Shown here: in pieces, positions 33,608 to 42,826 of the stretch
Position numbering within the stretch: position 1 is the stretch's first letter
Layout: each line of letters begins with the position of its first letter
Assembly: GCA_910585455.1 (NCBI GenBank)
Contig: CAJUEL010000003.1
Span: forward strand, 62,001-126,000
DNA length: 64,000 nucleotides
Direction: 5' to 3'
Source: an uncultured Eisenbergiella sp.
GTDB lineage: Bacteria > Bacillota > Clostridia > Lachnospirales > Lachnospiraceae
Translations under genes and position numbers: made by a program
The notes under the pieces: generated by a model
Seen by the model: only the letters and a program-made list of their open reading frames with translations
The model's database searches: none
What the model was told of the DNA's origin: nothing

Positions 33608-35101
33608 TCAATTGTTCTTTCTATCAAATCCCACAGCAAGGCATAGATATATTATCAACTCTCGTGCTAGTCGTAGTAGCCTATATGTATTATTTTCAAT
33701 TTTTCCATCAGAAGTGTATTTTGTGAAGGTTACATTATACGATTGCATTCCTGTTCGTAAGCAATTATGTTCCATGTCGTTCCGCATTTGGAAGATTCGT
33801 TCGGCATGTGGTGTGGTTACATTGACTTTTTTATCTTCAAAAAAATCTTTTTGTAGCCAAAACATTGCTTGAATGAGAGGATTATCTGAATGAGTGTTGA
33901 TAATGGGATATGGGACAGTAAAATATACTTGCCCATTTCCAGCATATAGTTCTTTTTTCCAAACATTCTTGAAACTGATCTTAGTATTTGTAAGACCTAC
34001 TTGAAAATATTCATTGATAAAAAAGCCGATTCTATCAAACAGAGAATAAGCTGTTTTAAAAGCGGTTCTCATTTGGCTGTCTTGCAAAGAATAATCTGCA
34101 AAATCGCCTGTGTCTATTAAGTCTAATTCCTTATCTGCGTAATGCTCATATGCATCATCTGTTGATATCTTATACCACAAATATCTAGCAAAATTATATT
34201 CTTGCTTAATTTGGTTGAACAAGCCAACAAATTCCTTTTCACGTTCATTTAGTAATTTGCCAAATGGGAGATTGATACTATCGACTGCAAAACATGGGTC
34301 AGATAGTATATCTAAGCATGGATCTAAAAAGAGACGAAATGTAAGCAGATAATTCCGATAATCGATTTCTGCTTGATCTTGTACATGAAATAATGGAAGG
34401 TTGAGAGGTTTGCTCAAGTATTTTTCAATATATGAAGTATCAAACATAGAGATGCAATTTTGCAAATTATCTAAGTAATCTTGGCTTTCTAAATTGATTT
34501 TATATTTTTTTGTCTGCTCATAATAGTAAAAGCAAGCATGGTGATAGTAATTCTGCTCATAAGACTTTATTTGTAATTGTGCGTAATAGAATAGTAAAAA
34601 CGAGAGATTAAGGCTAGCCATTGCGAAATTATTGCTAATTAATAGAGCATTTTGAAAACAGTCTATCGCCGCAATATACCGATGTAATGCGTGGAATACA
34701 TTTCCGAGATTTGTATATGAACGCATAGCAATATATTCTGCAACTTGTGCTTCTACATCATTTATAGGATTATCGTTATTATAGAAATTACATTCGTACA
34801 TATCCAATGTATTTCTAAGATAGTATATTTCTTTTTCGAGATAAGATTCGTTGTCAATATTTTGGATTATCCGAAGATCATGATAGCCGTTTGCAATATC
34901 ATAACTAATTTGCATCTTAGTTGGAACGTTGTAATCTTTGGATAACATAGATATTGCAGTTTCAATAGTAGATGGAATAAGGCTGCTTTTCTTTTCATAA
35001 AACAAAGTATCAAAAGTTTGTGACAAATCTATAACTGTTTTATCCAAAACTGTAGTGTAATTATTTTCAAATTTTGAAATCTGTTCTTGATAGTCTGACA
35101 T
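33608..35101 (-). CDS. LA2681-type HEPN ribonuclease-like protein with TPR-like N-terminus
   Basis: The 497-residue protein has a TPR-like helical region (about residues 115-200, YTNLGNVFHALHRYIAAIDC) and a C-terminal HEPN domain with the RNase motif R440-N-D-M-E-H445 (R-x4-H with a polar residue after R). This layout matches the LA2681 HEPN family. HEPN domains are the RNA-cutting parts of many toxins and abortive-infection proteins. AAAGGAAAGCG precedes the ATG at 35101. It is transcribed divergently from a small gene at 35379, with a palindrome between them. A role in phage exclusion is likely but inferred. Confidence 0.75.
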   Translation of the reverse strand: MSDYQEQISKFENNYTTVLDKTVIDLSQTFDTLFYEKKSSLIPSTIETAISMLSKDYNVPTKMQISYDIANGYHDLRIIQNIDNESYLEKEIYYLRNTLDMYECNFYNNDNPINDVEAQVAEYIAMRSYTNLGNVFHALHRYIAAIDCFQNALLISNNFAMASLNLSFLLFYYAQLQIKSYEQNYYHHACFYYYEQTKKYKINLESQDYLDNLQNCISMFDTSYIEKYLSKPLNLPLFHVQDQAEIDYRNYLLTFRLFLDPCLDILSDPCFAVDSINLPFGKLLNEREKEFVGLFNQIKQEYNFARYLWYKISTDDAYEHYADKELDLIDTGDFADYSLQDSQMRTAFKTAYSLFDRIGFFINEYFQVGLTNTKISFKNVWKKELYAGNGQVYFTVPYPIINTHSDNPLIQAMFWLQKDFFEDKKVNVTTPHAERIFQMRNDMEHNCLRTGMQSYNVTFTKYTSDGKIENNTYRLLRLARELIIYLCLAVGFDRKNN

Positions 35102-35180
35102 ATTTCGCTTTCCTTTGAATTTTGATTTTACAGTAGAATTAAATTATAACACTATATTAGGTAAATATCTAGGGGGTTTT

Positions 35181-35241
35181 CATTATATATAGGTGAAATT
35201 CTGCCATAAATGGACTAGGGGTAGAATTCTTATATATAATG
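35181..35241. promoter_or_regulatory. palindrome between the HEPN gene and its divergent neighbour
   Basis: CATTATATATA (35181-35191) and TATATATAATG (35231-35241), with AATTCT and AGAATT arms inside, form a large inverted repeat. It lies 80 bases upstream of the HEPN start, where an operator for the divergent pair would be expected. Confidence 0.55.
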
Positions 35242-35378
35242 GCAAGAAAGGAATGACTATTAGTTACTTTTTGAAAAGAGTGATATACAGAGATTTTGCA
35301 AATATATTAATTTGGTGATTGTGTGTTGATGGATACGTATGGTATACTGTTTTTATAAAATGAAAGGGAATATTATAT

Positions 35379-35513
35379 ATGATAGTTGGAAAAAGAGAAG
35401 AAAGAGTTGAGGATAAAAGACTACGCCATATTAAAGAAACAAAGGAAGATAAAGAAGGATGGCAGAGAGAATTAAAATATGTTATTGAGAGTAAAGATTC
35501 AAAACTTGAATAG
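35379..35513 (+). CDS. 44-residue charged protein
   Basis: A short ORF with AAAGGGA before ATG (MIVGKREERVEDKRLRHIK). It is highly charged and helical, with no cysteine or membrane span. It is divergent from the HEPN gene and followed by a strong terminator at 35591, so it is a separate small transcript; it might be a partner or antidote of the HEPN protein. Confidence 0.5.
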   Translation: MIVGKREERVEDKRLRHIKETKEDKEGWQRELKYVIESKDSKLE

Positions 35514-35590
35514 TATTGTCGTATAATGATTAAGATTATGGATAATACATTAGAAGAATTAGAAAAAATGTGAAATATGAGAAATTATAT

Positions 35591-35627
35591 CCAGCCATCA
35601 AGAATAAAACGATGGCTGGTATTTTTT
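35591..35627 (+). terminator. rho-independent terminator
   Basis: CCAGCCATC (35591-35599) with GATGGCTGG (35611-35619) and TATTTTTT. It isolates the SOS-type promoter from upstream transcription. Confidence 0.9.
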
Positions 35628-35631
35628 ACCC

Positions 35632-35682
35632 TTGACATACGAACACACATTCGATATAATTACAAATATAGAACGTATGTTC
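35632..35682 (+). promoter_or_regulatory. SOS-type promoter with two LexA-like boxes
   Basis: TTGACA (35632-35637), 17-base spacer, TATAAT (35655-35660). CGAACACACATTCG (35640-35653) fills the spacer, and GAACGTATGTTC (35671-35682), a perfect palindrome of the clostridial/Bacillus LexA type, lies at the start of the transcript. The host polymerase promoter at 55152 has the like box GAACATAAGTTC. Expression of the helicase is therefore probably induced by DNA damage. Confidence 0.8.
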
Positions 35683-35991
35683 CGACCGAAAAAGCAATTC
35701 ATTGTATTGACAGTACATGGATTGTAAAACTGATACATACAAACACACAGATTCAGAAATTCATTATGTGAAAAATTTAATAGTAATAGTAGAAGTATAG
35801 ATTTAGAGCAGTTTCGGAATTGGGATTGCTTTAGGTTTATTTTTGTTACAGCTTTTTTGATAAAAATTGGGATATTTTTCATTTTTTTTAGATTTTTATG
35901 AGTTTTTCGCAATTTTGAGAAAAGGTTGTGGGTGGATGGAGAAAGTATGGGTAGAAACAAAAGTTAAATGGATGAATTGGAGGATGGATTT

Positions 35992-37680
35992 ATGGAAACT
36001 TTACACGAACACAATCAAAGGACATATGAAAATATTTGTCGTATGTATGATGAAGGAATTCAACGAGTGGCAGTTGTTCAGCCTACTGGTTCAGGTAAAA
36101 GTCTTTTAATGGCAAAGCTAATTGAAGACAATTCGAACAGTAGATTTTTTGTTTTGTCTACAAACCACAAAATTAATGACCAGTTTAAATCGAAACTGGA
36201 TGATGGAATATTGGAACGAATGAATTTCAATATCTATTGTAATATGCCAAATATGAAGCAAGAGGTTATGGAGACTTTGCAGCCTGATTATATTTTGCTA
36301 GACGAAATGCATAGGACTTTGGCGAAAGAGTGGAGTAAAGGTATCAGAGTTCTGCTAGAAATGTATCCTAATGCAAAGGTATTAGGATTGTCAGCAACGC
36401 CTATTCGTTATTTGGATAAATGCAGAAATGTCGCTGAAGAATTATTTAATGGTAATCTGGCTTGTGATATGAGTTTGTCTCAGGCGATTCTTGATGGGAT
36501 TCTTCCTATGGCTAGATACGTTTGTGGTGTTTATTCGTATGAGAAAGACACGGAAAGTTTAAACAAGAAAATTGAGAAAAGCTGCAATAGTGAGGAAGAG
36601 AAGCAAGAACTGCTAAAGGAGTTAAAAGTATTAAAAGAGAATCTGGATAAAGGGCATGGAGTGTCAGATATTTTCAGGAAATACATTGTGACTGGCAGTG
36701 AAAAATTTGTTGTATTCCTAAAAAATACTACACATTTAAGAGTAATGAAGCCTGTTATTGAGAAGTGGTTTACTGATGCTGGATTTTCTGTACGACTTTA
36801 TGAAGTTCATAGTAAGAATGCTGATAAGGATAAGGAATTTGTAGCGTTTAGAGAAGATAAAGAGAATGGAATAGTTAAGCTGTGTCTATCTGTAGCCATG
36901 TTGACGGAAGGAATTCATGGTGATATTGACGGCGTGATTATGCTTAGAGAAACAATCAGTCCGAATATGTATTTTCAGATGATAGGTAGAGCATTTGCTT
37001 GTGGCAAGAAAACGATACCATTGATATTTGATCTGGTTGCAAACAGCCAGTTTATTTCTGATGCTGCTGATAATTTTCCGAATGAATTAAGGGGAGAGAT
37101 TCAAAAACGGAGAGAAGAATATGAAAAAGAAGGTAAGGATTATGAAGTTAGTTTTGATGTAGATGAGTTTATTGTGATGGATGAATTTATGGATGTTATT
37201 AGTGGGTTTAGGGCGATTGAGGGGAGGATAAAAGGGAGAGTGTGGACAGAAAATGAAGATAATATTATTAGAAAATATTATATAGAAGAAGGATATAATG
37301 TATATAAGCGTCTACAAGGAAGAAGTAAATGTGCCTGTTTTAATCGTGCTAAAATATTAGGTGTAAAAAGAGTGGAATCTGGCAGACCATGGTCTGTTGC
37401 GGATGATGAAGTTTTATATAGTAAATATCCTACAATTGGAACTAAAGTAGCAGAAGAATTACACAGGACTATATACGCCTGTGTGAGTAGAGCAAAAGAA
37501 TTAGGAATAAAATATAAAGCAGGTTCAAACAAGCATAAATATATAGAATGTAGATCTGGAAAATGGAGAGTTGGATTTTGGTTAAACGGAAAAAGACAAA
37601 ATTTTGGATCATTTGATTCAGAAGATGAAGCTATAAAAGTAGCAAGGCAAAAAGCAAAAGAATATGGTAAAGCAATTTAG
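35992..37680 (+). CDS. SF2 DEAD/DEAH helicase with Myb-like and AP2-like C-terminal domains
   Basis: A 562-residue superfamily-2 helicase. Motif I is VVQPTGSGKSLLMA, motif II is ILLDEMHR (DEMH), motif III GLSATPIR, and motif VI lies in YFQMIGRAF (usual QxxGRxxR, here ending in AF). After residue 410 come two repeats that look like SANT/Myb helix bundles (RVWTENEDNIIRKYY and RPWSVADDEVLYSKYP), then an AP2-like DNA-binding tail (KYIECRSGKWRVGFWLNGK). ATG at 35992 is 8 bases after GGAGG; ATG 35968 has no site. The SOS-type promoter lies 330 bases upstream. It probably unwinds or remodels DNA bound through its tail during induction or repair. Confidence 0.85.
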   Translation: METLHEHNQRTYENICRMYDEGIQRVAVVQPTGSGKSLLMAKLIEDNSNSRFFVLSTNHKINDQFKSKLDDGILERMNFNIYCNMPNMKQEVMETLQPDYILLDEMHRTLAKEWSKGIRVLLEMYPNAKVLGLSATPIRYLDKCRNVAEELFNGNLACDMSLSQAILDGILPMARYVCGVYSYEKDTESLNKKIEKSCNSEEEKQELLKELKVLKENLDKGHGVSDIFRKYIVTGSEKFVVFLKNTTHLRVMKPVIEKWFTDAGFSVRLYEVHSKNADKDKEFVAFREDKENGIVKLCLSVAMLTEGIHGDIDGVIMLRETISPNMYFQMIGRAFACGKKTIPLIFDLVANSQFISDAADNFPNELRGEIQKRREEYEKEGKDYEVSFDVDEFIVMDEFMDVISGFRAIEGRIKGRVWTENEDNIIRKYYIEEGYNVYKRLQGRSKCACFNRAKILGVKRVESGRPWSVADDEVLYSKYPTIGTKVAEELHRTIYACVSRAKELGIKYKAGSNKHKYIECRSGKWRVGFWLNGKRQNFGSFDSEDEAIKVARQKAKEYGKAI

Positions 37681-37753
37681 AGACTTTTGTTTTCTAAAAA
37701 GAGAATAGTAAATAAGGAACCAAAAATTTTTAATAAAAAGGAGATCAAAACAA

Positions 37754-38239
37754 ATGAAAGAGACATGGACAGAGAAAGAAATGGAAACACTGAAAGAAGG
37801 ATATCCTGTAAATGAATCCAAGATTGATAATAGGCTGCTTAAAAGGGCAAAAGAGACAATGCCAACATCCAGAAAAGCGAAGCTAAATGGAAAACTGGAA
37901 TATGATGCAGATGATGATACCAAATACATAAAGGCATATCTGCCTGATGTGTACCAGATTCCAAGTTTTGAACTGTACTTGGAAATCGAGATCAATAAAA
38001 TCAGTGATGATTATTGGATGTACAATGTCAATCTTGTGCGCTCAGGCGAAATATTCAAATTCCCTATCCGTATAGGGAGCGGAGAAGCCTGTGTTACGGA
38101 AGAATGCATTGTCAATTATGTACTGTCAGAACTTGAAAATGAGGAAGTCGATTGGGCGGCTGAAATACAGATATATGATAGCTTTGTAGAGTATGCAATG
38201 AGTTATTTTGACAGAGTGTATGATATCAAGAGAGATTAA
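37754..38239 (+). CDS. hypothetical acidic protein
   Basis: A 161-residue protein with AAAAAGGAG before ATG. Its first 25 residues (ETWTEKEMETLKEGYPVN) resemble half of the Myb-like repeats in the helicase before it, so it may have a short DNA-binding head. The rest is acidic and unassigned. A hairpin follows. Confidence 0.55.
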   Translation: MKETWTEKEMETLKEGYPVNESKIDNRLLKRAKETMPTSRKAKLNGKLEYDADDDTKYIKAYLPDVYQIPSFELYLEIEINKISDDYWMYNVNLVRSGEIFKFPIRIGSGEACVTEECIVNYVLSELENEEVDWAAEIQIYDSFVEYAMSYFDRVYDIKRD

Positions 38240-38254
38240 TTTGTAAGAGTGGAT

Positions 38255-38310
38255 AAGCCATTTCGGAAGGATAAGCAATTACTTCTTTCCGATTTGGCTT
38301 CTCTTTCCTG
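38255..38310 (+). terminator. terminator
   Basis: AAGCCA-TTTCGGAA pairs with TTTCCGA-TTTGGCTT (to 38300), then CTCTTTCC. It closes the helicase operon. Confidence 0.65.
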
Positions 38311-38452
38311 AAGCAGTGTGAGTTATGCGAGTTATGTAAGTGAAATTTTGTGATGTGATTGATTTTAAATGGAGAATGTATAGGTGGAACCTATAGTGTA
38401 ACGACTGGATAGTTGTTGTGAATTGAAATTTTGGTTGTGGAGGTAACTGATA

Positions 38453-41400
38453 ATGAGTAGAAAAAGGAAACAAGATAACAACAATGAAGAAATAAAGGGT
38501 TACGAAATTGTACGTCTGAATATAAAGGACATGCAAAAAGACAATCCTAAATTCAGCATGACAAAAAGCAATCTAAATACTGAGAAAATTAAGATCAGAA
38601 GCAGCGAAATTGTACGGATTGTTGCAAGTTTAAATCCTGAGGGTTGTAAAAAGGATGGTTCAAAATATTTGTACATTAAAGATTTGATCATCCTTAAAAT
38701 TGGGAAAGCGTACAATAAATATTATCAATGTCTTTGTGAAGAAAGGAAATCCAATAAAGAAAACATAGGTGTATTTACATTAGAGATTATTGAAATTGAC
38801 GAGGATAAAAAGCAGACAGTATTAGAAACTATCCGATATAAAAGATTGCTGTGTGGAAGTTCTTTTGTCAGGAATGCGAAGGAAATGTATGTCAGGGAAG
38901 AATTACACAACAAAGTAATGGAAGTGTTATTGGCAGGAATAAAGCCAAATGCATTATTTCTGCTGGATAAAGTTGCAAAATATTCTACTTATTTAGGGCT
39001 GGCGGCTACAGACAGTGAGCCAGTGTCTATGCCTAATATCTGTGTTGTAAAGGATTTTACAAAGAAGATAAAGGATGCTTTTGATATTGTAAAACAGAAT
39101 AAAAATGAAAATGGTACTTTTGAATATGAAGTAATTAACTTTGCTGAAACGAAGGTAGAAACAGAAGAAGAGGTCAATTGTTTTGATGGTGCTGGAATTG
39201 TTTCATATGAAAGGGCTGTTATGTGGGCAAAAGAGTTAGGCCAGGATTATGTACCAGCGTCATTTCAGATTCGTGTTTTAAATGGGATTAAAGGCAATCT
39301 GTATACATTCCCTGTGACAGAATATATTGAATATCTGGAAGAAAATAATTTGCAGGATCATTTAGTGGTACAGGATTTATGGAAAACGCCTGTAAATATC
39401 AAAGAGCAGAAGATTGATGTTTTTCTGACAGAGAGCCAGTTTAAATTTCATGCTATGTATAACAGTTTTGAAGAATGGAAGAGCGCATTTGATACAGATG
39501 TAAAATGTGGGGATTATTCATATAGAAGGAGATTTAATATATCTGAAGTGTCGAAGCGTGCAGATAAATTGAAAGATGAGTTATGGTCAGCTTATCAGCC
39601 ATTACAGACATTGGACTTTACAGATAATGAACTGGTCGAATTGGCAAAGCCGACTGTATCAATGTCAAAATTATTATATACGGATGTAGACGAGTTTATT
39701 AAATATAGAGGTATTGCGATGGAGTCAGATATTGAAGAGGCAGAGGGTGAGAAAAAACATTATAAGGAAAGTGAATTAATTCCATGGTATTATAAAGCAC
39801 TTGTGTTGGATGATTCATTGCAATATGATCCATATATCAGAAAGAAAATAGAGAATGATTTAGAAAGCCTCCAAAGGCGAATATTTATGGGGAAGATTAT
39901 TTTGAATGGGAATTATCAGACTGCAATCCCTGATCTGCTGGCATTGATGCAGCATATATGTGGAATGCCAGTTGTTGGAGTATTGAAAAAGGGAGAGATT
40001 TATTCAAATTACTGGAATACGAAAAAAGTAGAAAAAATTTCCATATGGAGAAATCCGCATATTGCCTGTGAATGGGTAAATTCAAAAGTTGTAAATAATG
40101 AAGAGACAAGGAGATGGTTTAAATATCAAGAGTCTGGTATTGTCACAGATATTTATGGAACTTTGGCATTACGGCTTGGTACGATGGATTTTGACGGAGA
40201 TACTATTGCCAGTGTATGCTCTGACATTATTTATAATGCTGTAGAACGTACTGATATCCATACGATCAGGTTTATACCTTATAAGGAAGAGAAGAGTGGG
40301 ATAAAAAAGAAATTCCGTATTAACAATTTTGAAAAGATAATGTATACCAATAAGCTGGGTTTTCAAAATAATATAGGGGATGTGACAAATAAAGTTACTG
40401 TACTATGGACTTTATATGGCGATACAAAAGATGAAGCAGAGAAAAGGAAAATCAGTGGCAATATTAAAATTATGTCAGCGATCAATCAGCTTATTATTGA
40501 TTTTGTAAAGACTGGAATTAAAGTGCCTATCCCTAAAGATATTTTAAATATGGTTTCTGGTGCGAAAAAACCTGCTTTTATGCAGAATAAAAATGGAAGA
40601 TGGGTAGATGATAAGAAAACGGAATCTAATGCAAGGAAATTTGATTTTGTTATAGCTGAAATGGTGGATAAAAACGGGAAACCGGTATCTGATGAATTTA
40701 TCAGGAAGCAGAAAAAATATGAATTGACTAATGGAACAGTGGACAGGCTATATAAGTATTTATTAGACGCTTTATCAGGAATTAAGCTGGATTTTGAAGC
40801 ATCAACAGAAGAGTGCCAGTTTACAAAGTTGCTAAAGAATATACCATATATTTATAATGCAACTTATCCCAAAATAGAAGAACGGTTAAAAGATTTATTG
40901 AAAATACATAATATCATATGTGGGAAGAAATATTATGACGAAAAAGAAAGTGCCAGTATAGATGATTCGACATGGAGGTTTGATCGTTTTTATAGTTATT
41001 GTGAAAATGAGTTGATGGGAATTTGTTCTGACCGGGAGACTTTGCTGAATTATCTTATCCACTTATTCTATACGAATGAGAACTTTTATAATTGTGATAA
41101 AGCTGTATTGTGGAATGTTTTTGGGGAGGATATATGCAATAGATACATAAAAAGAGAGATCAATACATCCGTTGATGATCTTGCCAAATTAGCAAAAAAA
41201 GAAAAGAAAGCAAAGGTAAAAGCAGAAAAAATTAAGGAAATGTGTTCAAATGCAAATGTTATACATATAAAAGACTTGCCAGAGGATGAAATATATATCA
41301 CCGATACAGATGTAAACTATATTGTTGATAATATTCCAGATAACCGGGAAGCACAAAGACTGATGATCACATTGCTGGCATTATACCGTAAAATTAATGT

Positions 41401-41683
41401 GAATCATGAGAAAGGAAAGAAGAAAGCGATTAAAATAAAAAAAGGTAGAAAGAATGAAGTGACAATATATCAAATATGTAAACTATCGGATATTCACTAT
41501 AATCAAATCTATAATAGGCTAAAATTATTGTATGAAAAGAAATTGATAGATATTGACTTGCAAAATATGAAAGTACCAAAGATAACAGTTTATATTCCAG
41601 ATCAGGATAAAAAGAATAAAGAATATAAGATTGTAGATATAAATGATATCCGCATAAATATATTTGAAAGTAAAATGGCATAA
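38453..41683 (+). CDS. RNA polymerase beta-prime/YonO/RdRp-superfamily-like protein
   Basis: The 1076-residue protein carries LRLGTMDFDGDTIAS, with acidic residues D579, D581 and D583. This matches the metal-binding DFDGD signature of the second double-psi beta-barrel in cellular RNA polymerase beta-prime (NADFDGD), in the SP-beta YonO single-chain RNA polymerase and in eukaryotic RNA-silencing polymerases (DLDGD). Upstream, KISIWRNPHIACEW recalls the RNP block that precedes the motif in the silencing polymerases. The end (residues about 990-1050) looks like a winged helix (VTIYQICKLSDIHYNQIYNRLKLL). Residues 1-450 are unassigned. GTGGAGG precedes ATG. It likely makes RNA from DNA for the element; the enzyme activity is inferred from one motif and its context. 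Confidence 0.7.
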   Translation: MSRKRKQDNNNEEIKGYEIVRLNIKDMQKDNPKFSMTKSNLNTEKIKIRSSEIVRIVASLNPEGCKKDGSKYLYIKDLIILKIGKAYNKYYQCLCEERKSNKENIGVFTLEIIEIDEDKKQTVLETIRYKRLLCGSSFVRNAKEMYVREELHNKVMEVLLAGIKPNALFLLDKVAKYSTYLGLAATDSEPVSMPNICVVKDFTKKIKDAFDIVKQNKNENGTFEYEVINFAETKVETEEEVNCFDGAGIVSYERAVMWAKELGQDYVPASFQIRVLNGIKGNLYTFPVTEYIEYLEENNLQDHLVVQDLWKTPVNIKEQKIDVFLTESQFKFHAMYNSFEEWKSAFDTDVKCGDYSYRRRFNISEVSKRADKLKDELWSAYQPLQTLDFTDNELVELAKPTVSMSKLLYTDVDEFIKYRGIAMESDIEEAEGEKKHYKESELIPWYYKALVLDDSLQYDPYIRKKIENDLESLQRRIFMGKIILNGNYQTAIPDLLALMQHICGMPVVGVLKKGEIYSNYWNTKKVEKISIWRNPHIACEWVNSKVVNNEETRRWFKYQESGIVTDIYGTLALRLGTMDFDGDTIASVCSDIIYNAVERTDIHTIRFIPYKEEKSGIKKKFRINNFEKIMYTNKLGFQNNIGDVTNKVTVLWTLYGDTKDEAEKRKISGNIKIMSAINQLIIDFVKTGIKVPIPKDILNMVSGAKKPAFMQNKNGRWVDDKKTESNARKFDFVIAEMVDKNGKPVSDEFIRKQKKYELTNGTVDRLYKYLLDALSGIKLDFEASTEECQFTKLLKNIPYIYNATYPKIEERLKDLLKIHNIICGKKYYDEKESASIDDSTWRFDRFYSYCENELMGICSDRETLLNYLIHLFYTNENFYNCDKAVLWNVFGEDICNRYIKREINTSVDDLAKLAKKEKKAKVKAEKIKEMCSNANVIHIKDLPEDEIYITDTDVNYIVDNIPDNREAQRLMITLLALYRKINVNHEKGKKKAIKIKKGRKNEVTIYQICKLSDIHYNQIYNRLKLLYEKKLIDIDLQNMKVPKITVYIPDQDKKNKEYKIVDINDIRINIFESKMA

Positions 41684-41833
41684 CCTCGAATTTTTTCTGG
41701 GAGGCATAATTTGGGAATGCTTGAAAGCCTTGAAAACAGGGCGTTTCTGGGAAAGAGTCTTATAAGTGTAAAACATAGTATAGGAAAAGAGGGTAATCCT
41801 CATCCGAATATTATTATGTATGGAGGCTGGATT

Positions 41834-42019
41834 ATGCAAGATGAATTACGGGATCAGGTTATCGCATATCTTAATCAATACATGCTGAGGAAAAGTTCCC
41901 TATCTTCATATCTGGGAATTTCTCCACAGTATTTATCTGATTGGTTGCATAAGCGATGTGATTTCAATAACGGAAGGGTTCAGATGATTAAAAACTTTTT
42001 GACCCGCAAATTTTATTAA
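41834..42019 (+). CDS. small HTH protein
   Basis: A 61-residue HTH protein (YMLRKSSLSSYLGISPQYLSDWLHKR). ATG at 41834 follows TGGAGG by 7 bases. An open frame extends upstream to 41711 but lacks a site. It is similar in length and plan to the HTH protein at 42499. It lies 150 bases after the RNA-polymerase-like gene. Confidence 0.65.
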   Translation: MQDELRDQVIAYLNQYMLRKSSLSSYLGISPQYLSDWLHKRCDFNNGRVQMIKNFLTRKFY

Positions 42020-42498
42020 AGGTAATATCCTGTAAGGGTTATTATAAAATATTTCAAAAAAGGTTTGAATATCGTACTATGAAGGTGCAGGAGAGCATTA
42101 CGGGTTGTGGAAAAACTGTGATGCATTGAACAATCTCCTGTGCCAGCCAATTACCTGCAATATTGCAGTTCCACATACATTTCTCCAATTATTCAGTTTT
42201 TAGCCGATATGGGCTTCAAAACCCGTATCAGCATTCGTCCAGAACTCCACAATCTGGATGTACCACAAATAACAATACCTGTATCATGCGGCTTTTTGAG
42301 ATACGAAGTTGTATGATGCAGAACCCCTATATATCTCCACAATGTATAGGGAAAATCTGGTAAAGGTCCACCACACTTTACTGGATGTACAAGCCGCATG
42401 ATGTCTCCCAAACATCATGCGGTGATGTACGAAAAGTAAGATAATTTATTTTGTAAAGAATTTCTTGTATATAAAATATTAGGAAAGAAGGTGAAAAA
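42020..42498 (+). other. 480-base gene-free stretch with RNA-like folds
   Basis: No ORF with a binding site is present. Several inverted repeats are: CAGGAGA (42088-42094) with TCTCCTG (42134-42140), and CCGCATGATG (42394-42403) with CATCATGCGG (42413-42422). A third ATCATGCGGC lies at 42282, able to pair with GCCGCATGAT at 42392. A non-coding RNA or an origin-like control region is possible. Confidence 0.4.
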
Positions 42499-42675
42499 TT
42501 GAGTCAGACAGAATTGAGAGAATTGTATCGTGATCGTCTTAAATGTGAAAAGCAGTGTTATATAGCGGAACAAACAGGGATTAATGCTGCTGTATTGAGT
42601 CAGTTTAAAAACGGACATATCGATCTATATGATTATCTTTTTGAAAAATTAGAAGCATATCTTTTGAACAAATAG
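42499..42675 (+). CDS. small HTH protein
   Basis: A 58-residue HTH protein with TTG start after AAGAAGGTG. The HTH is CYIAEQTGINAAVLSQFKNGHIDL. It resembles the 41834 gene in layout and may be its distant paralogue. Both could bind the region between them. Confidence 0.55.
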   Translation: MSQTELRELYRDRLKCEKQCYIAEQTGINAAVLSQFKNGHIDLYDYLFEKLEAYLLNK

Positions 42676-42826
42676 TAACCCGCCAACCATCACACATATA
42701 TAAAATTCAAATTAAATCAAAAATCATTCAAAGCAGCACACAATCATGCTGTGACAATCAAATAAGAAAATAGAATATAGTAATAGAGAACTAAATAGAG
42801 AATTAGGAAGTGCGGAGGAATTAAAT

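Noticed and set aside
35577..35771. 64-codon ORF over the SOS-type promoter
   Set aside because: It covers a terminator, a promoter and two LexA boxes. No ribosome binding site.
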